IMG/VR virus record: IMGVR_UViG_3300006736_003897
Span: 1 to 20,433 of that record
Reading direction: 5' to 3' (one strand)
DNA length: 20,433 nucleotides
Source: a virus
A program made the position numbers and the translations under genes. The notes beneath the pieces are model-generated. The model ran no database searches and was not told the DNA's origin. It saw nothing but the letters and a program-made list of their open reading frames with translations. Below are positions 15,573 to 20,433 of the stretch, piece by piece (positions within the stretch are counted from its first letter, which is position 1; the number at the start of each line of letters is the position of its first letter).

Positions 15573-16970
15573 ATGAATTCTGAAGAAGTATCTCCCCATC
15601 AGTCTCCCACATATTTCAAACAGTATGGAAAGGCCTTTCAAGAGAAAATATTTCAGTCTCTTATGACTGACAGTCCGTGGTCACTTCAGATGACTGAGAT
15701 CATGAATCCCTCATATTTTGAGCTTAATTATCTGAGATATCTCTCTGATAAGTACTTTACATATTTTTCAAAATACAAAGATTTCCCTACGATGCCTATC
15801 TTGATAACCATTATCAGGGATTCGCTTAGAGAGAGTAAGGATATTATTCTAAGAGATCAGATAATTGATTTTTTGCATAGAATAAAGACAAATCCGGACA
15901 TGGGAGATCTCAAATATGTTAAGGATAAGACTCTTGACTTTTGCAAAAGGCAGGCCTTTAAAGATGCGCTAGAGCTTGCGGTTACGGATATTGATCAGGG
16001 AAACTTTGACGGAGTTGTCTTTCGAATGAAAGAGGCATGTGCGCTTGGATTACCACACTCAGTTGGGCATGATTTTTTTGAGGATATGGAGTCTAGATTT
16101 TCTCTTATAAAGAGAAGCACATGTCCAACAGGAATTTCCGAATTAGATAAAAAAGATGTTCTAAATGGCGGATTGGGAAGGGGAGAGATTGGAGTTATCA
16201 CAGCTAATACGGGCGTAGGAAAATCTCACTTTTTGGTTTCTTTAGGTGCTGAAGCCTTGCGTCGAGGAAAAAATATAATTCACTATACTTTTGAGCTATC
16301 TGAGAACGCAGTTGGTCTAAGATATGATTCAAATTTCTGCAGCATACCCAGCAATGAGGTGATTGAAAGAAAATCGGAAATAATCCAAAAATATCAAGAC
16401 ATGGACCTTGGAAGGTTAATAATTAAATCATACCCAACAGGCTCCGCTACAGTGACAACCCTTCGCAGTCACATTGAAAAATTACTTTTAAAATCTTTTG
16501 TTCCCAACATGATTATAATTGATTATGCTGATATCATGAGATCGACTAGAAAATATGATTCCATGAGACATGAGCTAAAACTAATTTATGAGGAAATTAG
16601 AAATCTTGCGATGGATTTAAACCTACCGATCTGGACGGCGTCTCAGGCAAATAGAGATTCGGCGAACTCAGCCATAGTTGGTTTGGAAAACATGTCTGAG
16701 GCCTATGGAAAAGCTATGGTGGCCGATGTTGTGGTTTCACTTTCTAGAAAAGCCGCCGAAAAGACCTCAGGAGTCGGGAGGCTGTTTGTTGCTAAAAATC
16801 GAGCCGGACGGGATGGGATGCTTTTTCCAATTAATATCAATACAGCGATGTCAAAGATAACTGTTGTTGAAAATTCAGGGGAAATGTCTGTTAACGAGGT
16901 GATTGAAGCTCATGATAATTCAATGAAAGAGCTGCTAAAATCTAAGTGGGATGAGATAAATAGAAACTAA
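15573..16970 (+). CDS. Replicative DNA helicase, DnaB/gp41-like
   Basis: This 465-residue protein has the RecA-fold ATPase of DnaB-family hexameric helicases. Walker A is ANTGVGKS (211-218). The catalytic Glu lies in YTFELSE (Glu241). Walker B is MIIIDYAD (313-320). The glutamine motif is TASQANR (355-361), and a probable arginine-finger loop is KNRAGRDG (408-415). Residues 1-180 are helical and correspond to the N-terminal assembly domain, without a primase zinc finger or TOPRIM motif. A separate primase is therefore expected outside the window. It unwinds the fork for the family A polymerase, as gp41 or DnaB does. The ATG follows the exonuclease stop by two bases. The C-terminal 45 residues beyond the core are polar and may contact partners. 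Confidence 0.9.
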   Translation: MNSEEVSPHQSPTYFKQYGKAFQEKIFQSLMTDSPWSLQMTEIMNPSYFELNYLRYLSDKYFTYFSKYKDFPTMPILITIIRDSLRESKDIILRDQIIDFLHRIKTNPDMGDLKYVKDKTLDFCKRQAFKDALELAVTDIDQGNFDGVVFRMKEACALGLPHSVGHDFFEDMESRFSLIKRSTCPTGISELDKKDVLNGGLGRGEIGVITANTGVGKSHFLVSLGAEALRRGKNIIHYTFELSENAVGLRYDSNFCSIPSNEVIERKSEIIQKYQDMDLGRLIIKSYPTGSATVTTLRSHIEKLLLKSFVPNMIIIDYADIMRSTRKYDSMRHELKLIYEEIRNLAMDLNLPIWTASQANRDSANSAIVGLENMSEAYGKAMVADVVVSLSRKAAEKTSGVGRLFVAKNRAGRDGMLFPININTAMSKITVVENSGEMSVNEVIEAHDNSMKELLKSKWDEINRN

Positions 16971-16980
16971 GGGAGAGTCC

Positions 16981-19458
16981 GTGGCTAAATTTGAAGAGGT
17001 TGTAAGCAAAAGCATTGAATATTTTAACGGGGATGAGCTTGCAGCAAATGTGTTTGCCACCAAATATGCTCTTTGTGATAAACTTGGAAATTATTTTGAA
17101 TTTACGCCAGACGAAATGCACAGAAGGCTAGCAAAGGAATTTGCAAGAATTGAGAAAAAGTATCCAAACCCGATGCCAGCAGATGAGATCTATGCTCTCT
17201 TTGAAAAATTTAAGTATGTAGTTCCGCAGGGCTCACCGATGTCTGGAATTGGAAACCCCTATCAGATCCAATCGATCTCTAATTGTTTTGTGATTGAATC
17301 ACCTCATGACTCATACGGAGGAATTCTTAAGACGGATCAGGAGCTTGTTCAGATTGCTAAGCGCAGGGGCGGTGTGGGATTTGATATCTCCACAATTCGA
17401 CCTAAAGGATTATCTACCGCTAACGCTGCTAAAACGACTGATGGAATTAGGATCTTTATGGAAAGATTTTCTAATTCATGTAGAGAGGTAGCCCAGGGAG
17501 GACGTCGAGGGGCGTTGATGATGACGATTTCAGTTCATCACCCTGACATACAGACGTTTATAAACATAAAGAGAAACCTTAAAAAAGTGACCGGTGCAAA
17601 CATTTCGATTAGATTAACAGATGAGTTTCTGGCTGCAGTTAATTCAAAGGATAAGGTACGCCTAAGATTTCCAGTTGAGAAAGACTCTGAGCCGCTGGTT
17701 GAAGCCTGGGTTGATGCACAGGAGCTGTGGGAGGAGATAATCTCATCTGCTTATGAGTGTGCTGAGCCCGGATTGCTATTTTGGGATACAGCCAGGCGCT
17801 GCACTCCTTCTGACATATATGAAGAAGAAGGATTTGGGTCTACATCTACGAACCCATGCGGAGAAATTATTTTGTCTCCGTATGATAGTTGTCGACTCAT
17901 GGTTATAAATCTTCTTTCCTTTGTTAAGAACCCTTTCACAAGTGATGCAGAATTTGACTATGAGAAGATGGGAGACGTAGTTCAAAAATCCCAGCGTCTC
18001 ATGGATGACATGGTAGATCTTGAGATAGAGCAGGTTAAAAAAATTATTCAAAAAATAAAGAATGACCCAGAGCCTACTGCTGTCAAGGTGATTGAAATTG
18101 ATTTATGGAAAAATATTGCAACCATGGCTAAGCTTGGAAGAAGAACAGGCTTAGGAGTCACTGCAGTGGGAGATGCCTTAGCAGCGCTTGGAGTTCAATA
18201 TGGATCTAATAGATCTATTGAGACCGTTGGACTTTTTTATAGGACTTTAGCAGTAAATGCATATCGGTCTTCCTGCATCATGGCAAAGGAAAGAGGAGCA
18301 TTTGAAATTCATGATCACGACAAGGAGCGAGGGAATGAGTTTTTAGAAAGAATCTGGGCTGAGGCGCCTGACATATATGAGATGAGCCATAAGTTTGGTC
18401 GTCGTAATATTGCTCTGACGACAACAGCACCAGCAGGATCAGTTTCTGTTCTTACGCAAACCACCAGCGGGATTGAGCCGGCATATATGCTAAAGTATAC
18501 CCGTCGTAAAAAGTTAACTGAAAACGATCTCGATGGAAGAGTAGATTTTGTTGACGATTCAGGCGATCGATGGCAGGAATATGACGTTTATCATCATGGA
18601 TTTGAAAAGTGGATGAAGGAACAGAAAGACGAAATAAAAACGTTGCCCTTTGAGGAGCTTGAGGGACTAAGCCCATACTCAAAAGCAATCTCAGGTGATG
18701 TTAATTGGGTCGCCAAGGTAAAGATGCAAGCAGCAGCACAAATGTGGGTCTGTCACGCAATCTCTAACACAACTAACATTCCATCTGATACTGACATTGA
18801 GACTGTTAAGAAGATATACATGACAGGATGGAAGTCTGGCTGTAAAGGAGTTACTGTATATCGAGATGGATGTCGTTCAGGTGTGCTTATCAAAAGGAAA
18901 AAAAGCAGGTTTAGGACGCATGATGCTCCTTTCCGGCCCAAAGAATTAACGTGCTCCATTCATCACGCGTCAATTAAAGGTGAAGACTGGACCATTCTTG
19001 TTGGACTTATGGATGGTAGGCCCTATGAGGTCATGGGAGGTCTTCAAAAGTACATAGAGATTCCCAGAAAGTACAGGGAAGGAATCATTGTAAAGCATCC
19101 AAGAAAAACTCGAAACTCTATTTATGATCTTCGAGTGGGGAAAAATGGTGATGAATTTGTGATAAAGGATATCGTTTCAGTATTTGATAATCCTAATCAT
19201 GCCGGATTTACGAGAACCATCTCATTAGCTCTCCGTCACGGTGCTTCAATTCACTATGTTGTTGAACAGCTTCAAAAAGATCGAGAGATGGATATGTTTT
19301 CATTTTCTAAGGTGATCTCTCGAGTTCTTAAAAGCTATATCAAGGATGGTACTGTTCCCGGAAAGACGACTTGTGAAAATTGTGGGGCCGAGGATTCCCT
19401 AAGATATCAAGAAGGATGTGTGATGTGTACTGCATGCGGAAGTGGTAAGTGCGGATGA
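16981..19458 (+). CDS. nrdJ: Adenosylcobalamin-dependent class II ribonucleotide reductase
   Basis: This 825-residue enzyme reduces ribonucleotides to deoxyribonucleotides using a B12-derived radical. The active site is complete: Cys102 (SNCFV) and Cys304 form the substrate-reducing pair, and NPCGEI at 291-296 supplies Asn291, thiyl Cys293 and Glu295. The 11-residue spacing Cys293-Cys304 equals that of Thermotoga NrdJ. TTAPAGSVSVLTQTTSGIEP and the TGWKSGCKGVTVYRDG segment are typical of the family. A TSCPD-like domain spans about 655-790, and the C-terminus has a Cys-rich tail (C798, C801, C813, C816, C819, C824) that includes the mobile redox pair CGSGKC. No class I or III features occur. 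The start is GTG with a GGGAG site five bases before it. It supplies dNTPs to the replication module. The host, or the phage's host community, must provide B12. Confidence 0.95.
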   Translation: MAKFEEVVSKSIEYFNGDELAANVFATKYALCDKLGNYFEFTPDEMHRRLAKEFARIEKKYPNPMPADEIYALFEKFKYVVPQGSPMSGIGNPYQIQSISNCFVIESPHDSYGGILKTDQELVQIAKRRGGVGFDISTIRPKGLSTANAAKTTDGIRIFMERFSNSCREVAQGGRRGALMMTISVHHPDIQTFINIKRNLKKVTGANISIRLTDEFLAAVNSKDKVRLRFPVEKDSEPLVEAWVDAQELWEEIISSAYECAEPGLLFWDTARRCTPSDIYEEEGFGSTSTNPCGEIILSPYDSCRLMVINLLSFVKNPFTSDAEFDYEKMGDVVQKSQRLMDDMVDLEIEQVKKIIQKIKNDPEPTAVKVIEIDLWKNIATMAKLGRRTGLGVTAVGDALAALGVQYGSNRSIETVGLFYRTLAVNAYRSSCIMAKERGAFEIHDHDKERGNEFLERIWAEAPDIYEMSHKFGRRNIALTTTAPAGSVSVLTQTTSGIEPAYMLKYTRRKKLTENDLDGRVDFVDDSGDRWQEYDVYHHGFEKWMKEQKDEIKTLPFEELEGLSPYSKAISGDVNWVAKVKMQAAAQMWVCHAISNTTNIPSDTDIETVKKIYMTGWKSGCKGVTVYRDGCRSGVLIKRKKSRFRTHDAPFRPKELTCSIHHASIKGEDWTILVGLMDGRPYEVMGGLQKYIEIPRKYREGIIVKHPRKTRNSIYDLRVGKNGDEFVIKDIVSVFDNPNHAGFTRTISLALRHGASIHYVVEQLQKDREMDMFSFSKVISRVLKSYIKDGTVPGKTTCENCGAEDSLRYQEGCVMCTACGSGKCG

Positions 19459-19913
19459 CAACATCTGAACTTATGCACCTTGTGACCGTCACTGACGATG
19501 CCGGTATCCAAGTGCGCAAGCTGCTCAACGAAGAAGGCAACCCTGCGATGGGACTTCGCCTGGGAATTAAGGGCGGAGGCTGCTCTGGGTTGTCCTATGT
19601 GATGGACTTCACAGAGGAGCAGGAAGGGGACACTGTGATCGAATATGATGGATTCCGGGTATTTCTAGACCGAAAGAGCACGATTTATCTCTCTGGCATC
19701 ACCTTGGATCACCAGAGTGGACTGGAAGGAAAGGGTTTTGTCTTTCAGAACCCGGCAGCCACCAACACCTGCGGTTGTGGGGAAAAGCTTCTCTCTCTGA
19801 CATGCGTGCAGGATAAATTATTTGATCTTGCTGATATTAAGTTATGCATAGACATGAAGCCCTATTTATTTCTTAATGGATTGGAGATAGACTATTCAAT
19901 CATGCGGTTGTAG
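19455..19913 (+). CDS. A-type Fe-S cluster carrier (ErpA/IscA/SufA family) with C-terminal extension
   Basis: The first 115 residues are a complete A-type carrier: GGGCSGLSY (Cys43) and NTCGCGE (Cys106, Cys108) give the three cluster-binding cysteines at normal spacing, with FVFQNP before the last pair. Such proteins receive Fe-S clusters from a scaffold and pass them to target enzymes. Family members normally end soon after CGCG-x-x-x; this one runs on for about 37 residues (CVQDKLFDLADIKLCIDMK and beyond) with no known match. The carrier part is GC-rich (36 of 60 bases at 19501-19560) and the tail AT-rich (21 of 60 at 19801-19860). I chose ATG 19455, which overlaps the reductase stop (ATGA); GTG 19449 is an alternative. 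It sits in the nucleotide and host-takeover operon. I cannot decide between ErpA, IscA and SufA. Confidence 0.92.
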   Translation: MTTSELMHLVTVTDDAGIQVRKLLNEEGNPAMGLRLGIKGGGCSGLSYVMDFTEEQEGDTVIEYDGFRVFLDRKSTIYLSGITLDHQSGLEGKGFVFQNPAATNTCGCGEKLLSLTCVQDKLFDLADIKLCIDMKPYLFLNGLEIDYSIMRL

Positions 19914-19938
19914 TGAGAATCTCTTTTTAGGATACAGT

Positions 19939-20433
19939 GTGCATTGGACAGTTAAGATCTCTCCTCTTTTAAAGGAATATGAGCTAAGAAAAAATCCAGT
20001 TATTGTCAGAGTAAATAAATTTGATGAAAAATCAGCAAAGGAATTTCAGGAACAAATTGCCTTAGCTCACAACACAGGGCAGCAGATAATTCCGGTGATC
20101 ATCGATTCATATGGAGGTCAGGTCTACTCCCTGATGGCAATGATAAGTACTATTAAGCATGCAGAGATTTCTGTAGCCACTGTGGTTGAGGGAAAGGCGA
20201 TGTCGTGTGGAGCAATTCTCTTTTCTTTCGGTGAGGAGGGATTACGATTTATGGATCCAGATGCCACGATAATGATTCACGACGTCTCTTCAATGGAGAT
20301 TGGAAAGGTGGAAGAGATAAAGGCATCAGCCGAAGAAACAGAAAGGCTCAATCAAAAAGTTTATACAATGATGGCTAGAAACTGTGGAAAGAAAGATGAT
20401 TATTTTCTAAAGCTAGTTCACAAGAAAGGTCAC
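19939..20433 (+). CDS. clpP: ClpP-like serine protease, 3' end cut by the window
   Basis: The 165 visible residues fit the ClpP/crotonase fold used by ClpP peptidases. The IIDSYGGQVYSLMAM segment (54-68) forms the oxyanion region. Nucleophile Ser89 lies in GKAMSCGAIL, and His114 in TIMIHDVSS. The Ser-to-His spacing of 25 residues equals that of E. coli ClpP. The catalytic Asp should lie just past the window end, since LVHKKGH is usually followed by a D-W-aromatic motif in phage relatives. In host ClpP, rings of seven degrade proteins fed by ClpX or ClpA; phage copies may tune host proteolysis or process virion proteins. The start is GTG at 19939 with TTAGGA (19926-19931) seven bases upstream, after an in-frame stop at 19888. 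The gene is open at the 3' end. The gap to the Fe-S gene is 25 bases. Confidence 0.85.
   Translation, partial: MHWTVKISPLLKEYELRKNPVIVRVNKFDEKSAKEFQEQIALAHNTGQQIIPVIIDSYGGQVYSLMAMISTIKHAEISVATVVEGKAMSCGAILFSFGEEGLRFMDPDATIMIHDVSSMEIGKVEEIKASAEETERLNQKVYTMMARNCGKKDDYFLKLVHKKGH

Noticed and set aside
19449-19454. GTG start for the Fe-S carrier two codons upstream
   Set aside because: Possible, but ATG 19455 overlapping the reductase stop as ATGA is the more usual coupled arrangement; the difference is only two residues.
16981-19458. Possible intein or intron in the ribonucleotide reductase, a frequent target in phages
   Set aside because: The reading frame is continuous, all active-site residues are at normal spacing, and no splicing or homing endonuclease motif is present.
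1-20433. tRNA genes, CRISPR arrays, insertion sequences and attachment sites
   Set aside because: The gaps are too short (all under 100 bases) and none shows cloverleaf, regular repeat or terminal inverted-repeat structure; no transposase or integrase motif was seen.

Overview
The window is a gene-dense stretch of a tailed bacteriophage genome. Every gene I can support is on the + strand, gaps are short, and many stop and start codons overlap. Contractile-tail (myovirus-like) baseplate genes are followed by a phage replication module and then by nucleotide, Fe-S and protease genes of host type. Neither end is a genome end: the first gene lacks its 5' end and the last lacks its 3' end. The gene set (RecA/UvsX-like recombinase, class II ribonucleotide reductase, A-type Fe-S carrier, ClpP-like protease) fits a marine or other aquatic lytic-type phage. 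I cannot name the host from the sequence.

Region 1 (1-8719) is a tail and baseplate module: the end of a long Ala/Glu-rich helical protein (tape-measure candidate), a small helical protein, a 1200-residue baseplate-type protein, a 97-residue LysM/gp53-type protein and a 1054-residue gp27-like hub candidate. These genes are spaced by -1 to 10 bases, mostly with clear GGGAG/GAGGAG ribosome binding sites, so they form one late operon.

Region 2 (8760-12438) has an exonuclease-less family A DNA polymerase with Leu at the position equivalent to E. coli Pol I Phe762, a degenerate HD-domain protein whose metal ligands are almost all replaced, and a 511-residue protein. The last appears to continue for about 82 codons in the -1 frame after a run of ten A. 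Genes in this region lack good Shine-Dalgarno sequences, and two have -10-like hexamers 6-7 bases before the ATG.

Region 3 (12439-13377) is a self-contained unit for a gp32-like single-strand DNA-binding protein. It has a structured leader, a G-poor unstructured stretch, a strong ribosome binding site and a perfect 12-bp hairpin terminator. The layout resembles that of autoregulated T4 gene 32.

Region 4 (13430-20433) is a tightly packed run: RecA/UvsX-like recombinase, 5'-3' exonuclease/flap endonuclease, DnaB/gp41-like helicase, B12-dependent class II ribonucleotide reductase, A-type Fe-S carrier and a ClpP-like protease. Together they replicate and recombine DNA and supply deoxynucleotides, and they may adjust host Fe-S metabolism and proteolysis. 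The Fe-S gene is visibly more GC-rich than its neighbours and carries an AT-rich C-terminal extension of about 37 residues, consistent with recent capture from a host.

No tRNA, CRISPR array, insertion sequence or integrase was seen.
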